The notes: generated from the sequence alone by a model not told the origin. Counted from the first letter of the stretch, positions 1 through 5,446 are shown. The stretch: 6,453 bases of DNA from Candidatus Falkowiibacteriota bacterium (GCA_013203415.1 JABMQE010000117.1:1-6453), one strand, 5' to 3'. Numbers and translations: made by a program.

Positions 1-135
1 ACCCACATCGATCCCGACCAAGCCCTTGCCCAAGCATTACACAATGCTAAAAAAGATGATATAGTATTAATAACAGGGTCGTTCTTCTTGGCTGGCGAGT
101 TAAGGAAAAGATGGTTAAAAGAAAGAACCCGATAG
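1..135 (+). CDS. folC: C-terminal end of FolC-like folylpolyglutamate/dihydrofolate synthase (5'-truncated by window)
   Basis: Frame 1 is open from the window edge to a TAG at 133-135 and gives 44 residues. The tail carries the stretch DDIVLITGSFFLAGELRK, which matches the closing strand and helix of Mur-ligase-like FolC proteins (pattern: D-x-(I/V)-L-(V/I)-TGS-x-(Y/F)-L-(V/A)-GE-(V/L)-R). FolC joins glutamate to dihydropteroate or folate using ATP in the cytoplasm. The catalytic and ATP-binding parts lie outside the window, so the function cannot be confirmed here and another Mur-ligase-family protein remains possible. The gene converges with the membrane-protein gene at 181-693. Its stop codon lies inside the loop of a terminator hairpin (124-156) that seems to serve the opposite strand. 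Confidence 0.78.
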   Translation, partial: THIDPDQALAQALHNAKKDDIVLITGSFFLAGELRKRWLKERTR

Positions 136-156
136 CCACACGAACTACCGGGTTCT
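117..156 (-). terminator. Rho-independent terminator for the 170-aa gene, overlapping the folC 3' end
   Basis: Arms AGAACCCG (124-131) and CGGGTTCT (149-156) pair perfectly. They continue inward past one position (32/48) to TAG/CTA around a 9-nt loop. That position is an A-C mismatch on the + strand but a G-U wobble in - strand RNA, so the - transcript has an unbroken 12-bp stem. On the - strand the stem is followed by TTCTTTT (123-117), a plausible U-tract. The + strand has no U-tract after the stem. This fits a terminator for the gene ending at 181. Confidence 0.6.
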
Positions 157-180
157 CAAAACTGTCTCATGACCCCCCTT

Positions 181-693
181 TTACTCCTCCGGCAACTGTA
201 TAATCCCTCTCGCCCTCGCCACGGCATCCCAAAACTCTTCTGGAACCATATGCCTCATCTCCCCATTCTTCTTCACGCGATACACTTCTCTGCCATTACT
301 CAACACTGTAAAACCACGCAATGGCAACTTAAAGGTCTCCTCGGGTTCCAAGGTCTTTCTTATACCGAAATACTCATAGAAAGCTTCTTCCCTCCTTATC
401 ACATTGGAGTACAGAATAAACGCCAATTGAGCACCTCTAACTTCCGCGCGCCTCTTTAAGCCAGGCATATCCAACAAGGGTCTCACCGGAATTTCTGACA
501 AAGGCTCCAACGGCGCCTTAGCCAACAAACTATCTTCCTCCGCAACCCAAGGAAACAGCTCATCAGCCGTAATCAACTCCGCCGGCATCTCCACAATCAC
601 CGGTGCAATCTCCCGCTGGCTTAAATAAATACCGCCAGCGATCAAAGCGAAAAATACCGCACACAACAACACTAACCACGCACGACGTGTCAT
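181..693 (-). CDS. Hypothetical single-pass membrane-anchored protein, 170 aa
   Basis: I do not recognise this family. The protein starts MTRR, then has one hydrophobic segment at about residues 5-24 (AWLVLLCAVFFALIAGGIYL). This fits an N-terminal signal anchor with about 145 residues outside the membrane, or a cleaved signal peptide. There is no lipobox: the only early Cys is inside the hydrophobic core. The remainder is Pro/Glu-rich at about 31-75, followed by a basic, mixed helix/strand region. The start is well supported by the only textbook SD in the window, AAGGAGG at 705-699, five bases before ATG. The gene is richer in G+C than topA (about 47-55% in three 60-base lines I counted) and has about 16 Arg against 6 Lys, unlike its Lys-rich neighbours. 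It is divergent from topA and convergent with the folC-like gene. Confidence 0.82.
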   Translation of the reverse strand: MTRRAWLVLLCAVFFALIAGGIYLSQREIAPVIVEMPAELITADELFPWVAEEDSLLAKAPLEPLSEIPVRPLLDMPGLKRRAEVRGAQLAFILYSNVIRREEAFYEYFGIRKTLEPEETFKLPLRGFTVLSNGREVYRVKKNGEMRHMVPEEFWDAVARARGIIQLPEE

Positions 694-698
694 AACAA

Positions 699-705
699 CC
701 TCCTT
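699..705 (-). promoter_or_regulatory. Strong ribosome binding site (AAGGAGG) of the 170-aa gene
   Basis: On the - strand AAGGAGG lies five bases upstream of the ATG at 693-691. It fixes that start. It stands out because topA, parA, parB and the two small genes have only weak or no SD. Flanking AACC and GGTT could form a weak 4-bp hairpin around it; I give that little weight. Confidence 0.75.
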
Positions 706-753
706 CGGTTAATCATGAAAAGCAAAAAAGGACAAACCATCAACAAACCTCTA

Positions 754-759
754 TCTAAT
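754..759 (+). promoter_or_regulatory. Possible -10 element of topA
   Basis: TCTAAT matches TATAAT at five of six positions and lies 24 bases before the preferred topA ATG at 784. A candidate -35, AGGACA at 729-734, sits at a long 19-base spacing and matches at four of six. If used, transcription would start near 766, downstream of the alternative ATG at 715. Weak evidence from inspection only. Confidence 0.3.
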
Positions 760-783
760 ACTTCTAAAGAGAATACCACATCT

Positions 784-3039
784 ATGCCAAAAAATCTAGT
801 CATCGTCGAATCCCCAACCAAAGCCAAAACAATATCAAAATTCCTTGGCCCAGATTTTAATATCCAATCCTCTTTTGGCCATCTTCGCGACCTGCCGGCA
901 GACAAAATGGGGGTCGATACAAAAAAAGATTTTAAACCCACTTATGTTGTTGCCGAAAAAAACGAAAAGCATGTCGAAAAACTAAAAACCGCTGCCAAAG
1001 GCGCAAACATGATCTACTTTGCTACTGATGAAGACCGCGAAGGCGAAGCCATCTCCTGGCATCTTATCCAAATATTAAAAACTCCGGAAAGTAAAATAAA
1101 ACGCATCGCTTTTCACGAAATCACAAAACCGGCAATTCTCGAAGCTATAAAAAATCCCCGTAAAATTGATATGAATTTAGTTAACGCCCAGCAAGCCCGA
1201 AGAATTTTAGACCGCCTTGTTGGCTACGAGCTTTCCCCTTTCCTTTGGCGCAAAGTTGCAAGAGGCCTTTCTGCCGGCCGGGTCCAGTCCGTTGCTGTTC
1301 GCCTGATAGTCGAACGCGAACGCGAGATAGAAAAATTTAAAAGCGAAAAATATTGGACTATCTCTGCCCTTCTAACTGATTCTAATCCTACACCCTTCGA
1401 AGCCGAACTAATCGAAATAGACGGAAAGAAAATAGAAAAAATCCAAAAACACAAACTCTTTGCCGGCGAATACTCAACCAAAAGAACAACTATCAAAGAT
1501 GAAAAACAAGCTAAAAAAATAGTAAAAGATTTAGATAAGTCAGATTTTTTAGTCGAAAACATAGACAAAAAAGAAACCAAAAGAAACCCCCTACCGCCTT
1601 TTACAACCGCCCGCGTCCAGCAGGAAGCCGCCCGCCGCCTTGGTTTTTCCTCCAAACAAACCATGATGATTGCCCAACAACTCTACGAAGGTATGAAGGT
1701 AGCATCCGAAGGCAATGTCGGTCTTATCACCTATATGCGCACCGACTCGGTTAACCTAAGCACTAAATTTCTAAATGATGCAAACGACTATGTTAAACAA
1801 GAACTCGGACCAAAATATCTTCCGAAAAATTCTAATATCTATAAAACCAAATCAAAAGTCGCCCAAGAAGCCCACGAAGCCATCCGTCCAACCGAGGCCA
1901 GCCGCACTCCCGACTCTATTAAAGATTCCCTAAACCCCAACCAGTTCAAACTCTACAACCTTATCTGGCGCCGAGCTGTCGCCTCCCAAATGGCACCAGC
2001 CATAATCGACCAAACCGGCATCGACATCAAAGCTAAACAATATCTTTTCCGCGCTACCGGCTCAACCATTAAATTTGACGGCTACTTAAAAATCTACCGA
2101 AACACAGGCGAAGATAAAATCCTGCCAGAAGTAAAACAAGCAGAAAAACTAAAAGCAAAGGAAATAAAACCAGAAGAACATGCTACCACCCCGCCCCCCC
2201 GTTATGCCGAGGCCTCGCTTATCAGGGCCTTGGAAGAATTTGAAATCGGCCGCCCTTCCACCTATGCCTCTATTATGAGCACAATCCAAGCAAGAAACTA
2301 TGCCGAAAAAAACGAAGACAAACGCTTCGCCCCAACAGATATCGGCGCTCTTGTTAATGATGTTTTAGTAAAACACTTTCCAGAAATTGTTGATATCCAG
2401 TTCACTGCCGAAATGGAAGACGACCTAGATAAAATCGCCGATGGCAAAAAAGAATGGATTCCTATTCTTAATCAATTTTACAATCCTTTCCATAAAAACC
2501 TTAATATAAAATACAAAGAAGTAAAAAAGAAAGATATTGTAAATGAAAAAACCGACGAGGTTTGCGAAAAATGCAAAAAACCAATGGTTATAAAAACCGG
2601 CCGCTTTGGTAAATTCCTTGCCTGCACCGGATTTCCAGATTGCAAAAACACCAAACAGATAAACGAAAAAGGTGATATTGTAAAAGAACCAAAACCAGAA
2701 AAAACTGATGAAAAATGTGAAAAATGCGGCCAACCTATGGTTATCAAATCCGGTAAATTTGGCAAATTCCTGGCTTGCTCCGGCTACCCCGATTGCAAAA
2801 ACACTAAACCCTTAGAAGGCAATTTAGACATTAAATGCCCCGAATGCGGCGGTAATGTTGTCCAACGCCGAACCAAACGCGGCAAGGTCTTTTACGGCTG
2901 TTCTAGTTATCCTAAATGCCACTTTGTTCTTTGGAGCAAGCCCAATGGCAAAAAATGCCCCAAATGTAAATCCCTTATGGTCGAAGGCCCAAAAGATAAA
3001 GCTGTTTGTTCTAATAAAGAATGTAAAAGCAAAAAATAA
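784..3039 (+). CDS. topA: DNA topoisomerase I (type IA), 751 aa, four C-terminal zinc fingers
   Basis: TopA relaxes negatively supercoiled DNA by single-strand cutting and passage through a 5'-phosphotyrosine link, with Mg2+. The Toprim domain opens with VIVESPTKAKT, with catalytic Glu9, and holds DEDREGE at 82-88 (Asp82, Asp84, Glu86). SAGRVQSVAVRL is near 164. The active-site Tyr is Tyr317 in GLITYMRTDS. EAHEAIRPT (about 363-371) and EEFEIGRPSTY (about 484-494) are also typical. Four Cys4 zinc fingers follow: Cys594/597/614/620, 645/648/665/671, 685/688/706/712 and 725/728/742/747. The first three are classic topoisomerase fingers; the last is divergent. An in-frame ATG at 715 would add 23 polar residues. 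I prefer 784 because it places the catalytic Glu at position 9, as in E. coli, and has a weak SD-like AAAGAGA at 766-772, whereas 715 has none. The gene ends at a REP-like palindrome and a terminator. Confidence 0.97.
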   Translation: MPKNLVIVESPTKAKTISKFLGPDFNIQSSFGHLRDLPADKMGVDTKKDFKPTYVVAEKNEKHVEKLKTAAKGANMIYFATDEDREGEAISWHLIQILKTPESKIKRIAFHEITKPAILEAIKNPRKIDMNLVNAQQARRILDRLVGYELSPFLWRKVARGLSAGRVQSVAVRLIVEREREIEKFKSEKYWTISALLTDSNPTPFEAELIEIDGKKIEKIQKHKLFAGEYSTKRTTIKDEKQAKKIVKDLDKSDFLVENIDKKETKRNPLPPFTTARVQQEAARRLGFSSKQTMMIAQQLYEGMKVASEGNVGLITYMRTDSVNLSTKFLNDANDYVKQELGPKYLPKNSNIYKTKSKVAQEAHEAIRPTEASRTPDSIKDSLNPNQFKLYNLIWRRAVASQMAPAIIDQTGIDIKAKQYLFRATGSTIKFDGYLKIYRNTGEDKILPEVKQAEKLKAKEIKPEEHATTPPPRYAEASLIRALEEFEIGRPSTYASIMSTIQARNYAEKNEDKRFAPTDIGALVNDVLVKHFPEIVDIQFTAEMEDDLDKIADGKKEWIPILNQFYNPFHKNLNIKYKEVKKKDIVNEKTDEVCEKCKKPMVIKTGRFGKFLACTGFPDCKNTKQINEKGDIVKEPKPEKTDEKCEKCGQPMVIKSGKFGKFLACSGYPDCKNTKPLEGNLDIKCPECGGNVVQRRTKRGKVFYGCSSYPKCHFVLWSKPNGKKCPKCKSLMVEGPKDKAVCSNKECKSKK

Positions 3040-3043
3040 CAAC

Positions 3044-3071
3044 GTAGGGGCGTATTGCCATACGCCCCTAC
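3044..3071. repeat. Perfect 12-bp inverted repeat, REP-like palindrome
   Basis: GTAGGGGCGTAT (3044-3055) and ATACGCCCCTAC (3060-3071) are exact inverted copies around the 4-base loop TGCC. It lies five bases after the topA stop and is followed by CAAAAAATAC rather than a T-run on +, so it is not a standard terminator itself. GTAGGGGCG...CGCCCCTAC palindromes are, from memory, a common dispersed repeat in many bacteria including candidate-phyla genomes. Dispersal cannot be tested in this window, which has only one copy. Confidence 0.8.
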
Positions 3072-3085
3072 AAAAAATACCAACC

Positions 3086-3115
3086 AAAAACCCCGCAAAA
3101 ATGCGGGGGTTTTTT
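3086..3115 (+). terminator. Rho-independent terminator of topA, possibly bidirectional
   Basis: CCCCGCA (3091-3097) and TGCGGGG (3102-3108) form a GC-rich 7-bp stem with the loop AAAA, followed, after one extra G, by TTTTTT (3110-3115). The A-run AAAAA at 3086-3090 becomes a T-run on the other strand, so it may also stop transcription of the convergent 97-aa gene ending at 3147. Confidence 0.88.
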
Positions 3116-3146
3116 GATTTGCGTAAATTACTCTCTATTTAATTCT

Positions 3147-3440
3147 TTATTTCTCGCCACTCATCTGCTCAATCCTCATATTTATAAATTCAGCAACTTC
3201 ATCTAAATCCCTTTCTTCTAAAGCAATTTTCCCAATCACCCTATTCATCGCATCGCTACCTTCTGGCATTCTATCCACTTTCCCGCCACTAAGCGCAATC
3301 TTATCCAAAAAATCTCTTAAAATCTCCAAATCCTTTAAATCAATTGCCCCATTTTGCACCTCAAATTCTATATCACCTGGCCCCATTCCTCCTTTTTCTT
3401 TTTGTGCTTCTGGTGGCACATAGCCTTCACCTTCTCCCAT
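3147..3440 (-). CDS. Hypothetical acidic helical protein, 97 aa; likely paralogue of the 253-aa neighbour
   Basis: Not a family I recognise. The first 30 residues are Gly/Glu/Pro-rich and probably disordered (MGEGEGYVPPEAQKEKGG). Residues 34-92 look like paired amphipathic helices: LKDLEILRDFLDK, a Gly-rich link, then MNRVIGKIALEERDLDEV. There is no signal peptide or membrane segment, so it is probably cytoplasmic. The helices resemble parts of the 253-aa protein encoded just upstream, and the sequence around the two ATGs is nearly identical (see repeats at 3432-3462 and 4268-4299). No SD precedes the ATG. A GTG at codon 8 is a less likely alternative start. It follows the 253-aa gene by 74 bp with no terminator seen, so the two may be co-transcribed. 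Function unknown. Confidence 0.72.
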   Translation of the reverse strand: MGEGEGYVPPEAQKEKGGMGPGDIEFEVQNGAIDLKDLEILRDFLDKIALSGGKVDRMPEGSDAMNRVIGKIALEERDLDEVAEFINMRIEQMSGEK

Positions 3441-3462
3441 AAATTTTAAATTAAAAATAATA
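3432..3462 (-). repeat. Start-region repeat, copy 1 (leader plus first codons of the 97-aa gene)
   Basis: Reading the - strand from 3462, TATTATTTTT is followed by AATTTAAAATTT and then ATGGGAGAA. The same stretch occurs before the 253-aa gene at 4268-4299 with one inserted T and two substitutions. The TATTAT at 3462-3457 could serve as a -10 element giving a leader of about 10 bases; no convincing -35 was found. Confidence 0.6.
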
Positions 3463-3473
3463 AATTTGATAAT

Positions 3474-3490
3474 TGCTCCGGAGCATGCTC
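3474..3490. repeat. Overlapping short palindromes between the two hypothetical genes
   Basis: TGCTCCGGAGCA (3474-3485) is a perfect 12-bp palindrome and overlaps a second one, GAGCATGCTC (3481-3490). The 10-base core GCTCCGGAGC recurs at 3551-3560 inside the 3' end of the 253-aa gene. Neither copy is followed by a T-run on the - strand, so this is not a clear terminator. It may be a regulator-binding site, a repeat remnant or chance. Confidence 0.45.
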
Positions 3491-3514
3491 AAAAACAAAG
3501 ATATTTTAAATTTT

Positions 3515-4276
3515 TTATCCCTGCCCAATCTGCTTTAATTCTTCTAACTCGCTCCGGAGCTTCTCTAATAACAAATCCTTATCAGCTTTTCCTTTTTTAA
3601 CTCTTTTTAATGCAAACTCTATACCCCTAAGATTCAAATCTTCAGAATCAAAAAATCTTTTTCCTCCCATCTCTAAATAGCCATGTCTCCTAATGAATGC
3701 ACCAGCCGTTTCTACACCACTCAAACCCTGAGCTTCGGGCGCTTCTAAAAATTCTATTACTGCCTCAATATTTCTCTTTTGAGCTTCAGCCCCTATCACA
3801 TCTTTAAGAATATCATCCACTGCCTCCTCTTCCTGGTCCGCCTCTAATTCTCTCTGCTTCATCATTTCTCCAACTTTTCTTCCATGTTCTTTTCTAACAG
3901 CATCAAAGTCCATATTTTTCTTAACATGTTCTGCCGCTTTTAGAAACTTCCTTATATCTAACTCCCTCCATTGCAATTGCTTTAATATATCTATAACTCC
4001 ATGACCCGACCTATTACTAAAAAAAGTTTCATTTCCAATACTAACAGATTGATAAGTATCAAACCTAGGAAGTTCCAACCTTCTAATTTCGTCTTCGGTG
4101 TTCGAGTTCAAAAGTCTAACCAATTCTTCTAGGTCGCCCTCGCTTAATTCCGTTATCGCTACCCGATCTTCTATAGCCCTCCATTCATCCGTCTGTTCTA
4201 TTTCTCCCTCCGCTCCTCCCTCCTTATCTTCTACAACTCCCATTTCATCAGGAGTTGGTTGCATTCTTTCTCCCAT
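3515..4276 (-). CDS. Hypothetical charged helical protein with two related modules, 253 aa
   Basis: Not a family I recognise. The N-terminal 45 residues are acidic and low in complexity. A first module (about 48-117) has GDLEELVRLLN, then GNETFF (81-86), then GVIDILKQL. A very charged linker (about 120-165, rich in Glu/Lys) probably forms a long helix or coiled coil. A second module (about 168-247) has NIEAVIEFLE, then GGKRFF (204-209), then GIEFALKRV. The two modules have the same order and similar spacing (about 37 and 39 residues from the helix to FF), which suggests an internal duplication. No signal peptide, membrane segment or catalytic motif is visible. The ATG at 4276 lacks an SD. An ATG four codons later (4264) has GGAG five bases before it and may be the true start. 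It lies 129 bp after parB in the same direction. Function unknown; a role tied to chromosome segregation is only a guess from position. Confidence 0.78.
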   Translation of the reverse strand: MGERMQPTPDEMGVVEDKEGGAEGEIEQTDEWRAIEDRVAITELSEGDLEELVRLLNSNTEDEIRRLELPRFDTYQSVSIGNETFFSNRSGHGVIDILKQLQWRELDIRKFLKAAEHVKKNMDFDAVRKEHGRKVGEMMKQRELEADQEEEAVDDILKDVIGAEAQKRNIEAVIEFLEAPEAQGLSGVETAGAFIRRHGYLEMGGKRFFDSEDLNLRGIEFALKRVKKGKADKDLLLEKLRSELEELKQIGQG

Positions 4277-4299
4277 AAAATCTAAATTAAAAAATAATA
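4268..4299 (-). repeat. Start-region repeat, copy 2 (leader plus first codons of the 253-aa gene)
   Basis: From 4299 on the - strand, TATTATTTTTT is followed by AATTTAGATTTT and ATGGGAGAA. It aligns with the leader of the 97-aa gene (3432-3462) with one gap and two mismatches over about 32 bases. The TATTAT at 4299-4294 may be a -10 element; no good -35 is seen. Confidence 0.6.
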
Positions 4300-4305
4300 T
4301 ATATT

Positions 4306-4329
4306 TAACTACTGAATTAACTACTGAAT
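4306..4329. repeat. Two tandem copies of TAACTACTGAAT
   Basis: TAACTACTGAAT occurs at 4306-4317 and again, head to tail and exactly, at 4318-4329. The second copy runs into the outer helix of the three-way-junction element at 4325-4368. Confidence 0.8.
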
Positions 4330-4368
4330 TCCAGCCTCACGGCTGGTCACCCGTTAGGGTGAAATTCA
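4325..4368 (-). repeat. Compact three-way-junction inverted repeat downstream of parB
   Basis: Outer helix TGAATT (4325-4330) pairs with AATTCA (4363-4368). Inside are two adjacent 6-bp hairpins with no unpaired junction base: CCAGCC/GGCTGG (4331-4346, loop TCAC on +) and TCACCC/GGGTGA (4347-4362, loop GTTA on +). In - strand RNA the loops are UAAC and GUGA. GUGA is a GNRA tetraloop and UAAC fits the GNRA-like UMAC class, so the - strand, the parB sense, looks like the structured form. It lies between parB and the 253-aa gene and may be a dispersed REP-like element, a processing or termination structure in the transcript, or both. Confidence 0.7.
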
Positions 4369-4388
4369 TGAATTCCCTCTTATAAAAA

Positions 4389-4433
4389 ATTCGTGATTCG
4401 TGAAATTAGTGTTCAGATTCGTGCTTATTAGTG
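4389..4433 (-). repeat. Cluster of five CAC(G/T)AAT heptamers overlapping the parB 3' end
   Basis: On the - strand the heptamers are CACTAAT (4433-4427), CACGAAT (4423-4417), CACTAAT (4411-4405), CACGAAT (4402-4396) and CACGAAT (4395-4389), followed by TTTTT. The parB stop codon TAA (4408-4406) lies within the third copy, and the last residues of ParB (HESEH) are encoded by the repeat. The pattern resembles short tandem intergenic repeats I associate with candidate-phyla genomes. That recollection is not a database result. Confidence 0.65.
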
Positions 4434-5332
4434 ATGGCATTCACAATCCCATTCAACTCCTCCTCACTATAAAAATCAACTTCAATCTTCCCTTGCTCCC
4501 CTTTCTTTTTAATTTTCACCCTTGTCCCTAAGGCCTCCTGCATCTTATTTTCTTTCTCAACAATATTTGGGTCGCTGTTAGAAGCCCTTCTTGTAAACTT
4601 CTTGCGACTAATTTTACGCACCTCGTTCCCCGCCTCTGCCACTGTTAACCCCCCCTCCACAATCCGCTTAAACGCTGTCATCTGTTTTCCCTGTCCTTCG
4701 ATAGTTAAAAGCATACGCGCATGCCCTTCGGTAATAGCCCCATCCCCCAGAGCTTTCTGAATCTCGTTTGGCAAGCTTAAAAGCCGCAAATTATTTGCCA
4801 CGGCACTCCTGCTCTTTCCAACCCGCTTCGAAAGCTCTTCTTGTGTCATCCCGAATTCATCGACCAGCTTGGCATAAGATTCCCCAACTTCAATCGGATT
4901 CAAATCATGCCTTTGGATATTTTCTATTAACGATAATTCCAATCTCTCGAGCTCCTTTGCTGTTCTAAGGATAACCGGCACTGTATCAAACTCTGCGATT
5001 TTTGCCGCCCTAAGCCGCCTCTCGCCCGCAATCAACTGATATCTGCCATCACTTTCTTTTGTTGCAATCAATGGCTCTAAAATCCCATGTTCTTTTATAG
5101 AATTAACCAAATCCTCCATCGGCCCATGGCTAAAAGTGCTTCTTGGCTGCATTGGATTCGGGTCTATTAAATTAACATCTACTTTGTAGACAAGCTCTTG
5201 CCCCTCATCCTTAGAAGAACCCAAAACCTTACCCTTGCCTTGTTCGGGTTTTCCTGCATTCAAATCAACTGCTGGTTTTTGATTTTTGTCGGGAATTAAA
5301 GACGATAATCCCCTTCCTAATCCATTACTCAT
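4406..5332 (-). CDS. parB: Chromosome-partitioning protein ParB, 308 aa
   Basis: ParB loads at parS sites, spreads along DNA as a CTP-dependent clamp and stimulates ParA ATPase to move the origin region. The start MSNGLGRGLSSLIPD is typical of chromosomal ParB, where this N-terminus contacts ParA. The ParB/Srx-type domain spans about 50-145 and includes the PMQPR motif (60-64), AGERRLRAAK (102-111, the CTP-binding GERR box) and ENIQRHDLNPIE (137-148). The helix-turn-helix is at about 162-187 (MTQEELSKRVGKSRSAVANN). The C-terminal dimerisation region is about 260-300. Length is normal for the family. No SD precedes the ATG. Two departures stand out: it is separated from parA by 167 bp of repeats instead of being tightly linked, and its last residues come from an intergenic repeat. 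No parS was seen nearby. Confidence 0.97.
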   Translation of the reverse strand: MSNGLGRGLSSLIPDKNQKPAVDLNAGKPEQGKGKVLGSSKDEGQELVYKVDVNLIDPNPMQPRSTFSHGPMEDLVNSIKEHGILEPLIATKESDGRYQLIAGERRLRAAKIAEFDTVPVILRTAKELERLELSLIENIQRHDLNPIEVGESYAKLVDEFGMTQEELSKRVGKSRSAVANNLRLLSLPNEIQKALGDGAITEGHARMLLTIEGQGKQMTAFKRIVEGGLTVAEAGNEVRKISRKKFTRRASNSDPNIVEKENKMQEALGTRVKIKKKGEQGKIEVDFYSEEELNGIVNAITNKHESEH

Positions 5333-5350
5333 AATTTATTAATTTATTAC

Positions 5351-5373
5351 GCTCACTCCCTTCGGTCGTTCGC
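5351..5373 (-). repeat. Hairpin element with two tandem G-A mismatch pairs and a GAA loop
   Basis: Numbering the - strand from 5373 (1) to 5351 (23): 1-2 pair with 22-23 (GC/GC), 3-4 (GA) face 20-21 (GA), 5-6 (AC) pair with 18-19 (GT), 7-8 (GA) face 16-17 (GA), 9-10 (CC) pair with 14-15 (GG), and 11-13 are GAA. Both internal mismatches are 5'-GA-3' against 5'-GA-3', the arrangement that can form sheared pairs, and GAA is a GNA-type triloop. Only this strand shows the pattern. From memory the sequence resembles a repeat family common in candidate-phyla genomes. Confidence 0.65.
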
Positions 5374-5407
5374 TTTTATTAACTTTATTAATTTTTTCGC
5401 ATTTTCG

Positions 5408-5446
5408 CCCAGCCTCGACGAGCCAAGCTCGTCTTGGCGAGGCGGG
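5408..5446. repeat. GC-rich inverted repeat with two alternative inner stems
   Basis: Outer arms CCC-A-GCCTC (5408-5416) pair with GAGGC-GGG (5439-5446), with one bulged A. The inside can form GACGAGC/GCTCGTC (5417-5423 and 5427-5433, loop CAA) or, exclusively, GCCAAG/CTTGGC (5422-5427 and 5433-5438, loop of five). There is no T-run after the element on either strand, so it is not a typical terminator. The palindrome GCCTCGCCAAG...CTTGGCGAGGC is familiar to me as a dispersed repeat; this copy has extra bases in the left arm. Confidence 0.7.

Noticed and set aside
169..459. 96-aa + strand open frame opposite the membrane-protein gene
   Set aside because: The - strand gene has a strong SD and a plausible signal anchor, while this frame has neither.
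715..783. Upstream in-frame ATG that would give TopA 23 extra residues
   Set aside because: No SD-like sequence precedes it, the extension is polar and unlike known TopA N-termini, and the ATG at 784 places the catalytic Glu at residue 9 as in E. coli.
1224..1664. 146-aa open frame antisense to topA
   Set aside because: It is a shadow of the topA coding sequence, has no start signal and no recognisable protein features.
2425..3087. Several antisense open frames rich in Phe over the topA zinc fingers
   Set aside because: The Phe runs are the reverse complement of Lys/Glu codons (AAA/GAA) of topA; not real proteins.
3301..3310. TTATCCAAAA as a possible DnaA box suggesting an origin
   Set aside because: It departs from TTATNCACA, is single and lies inside the 97-aa coding region; no box cluster or AT-rich unwinding region was found.
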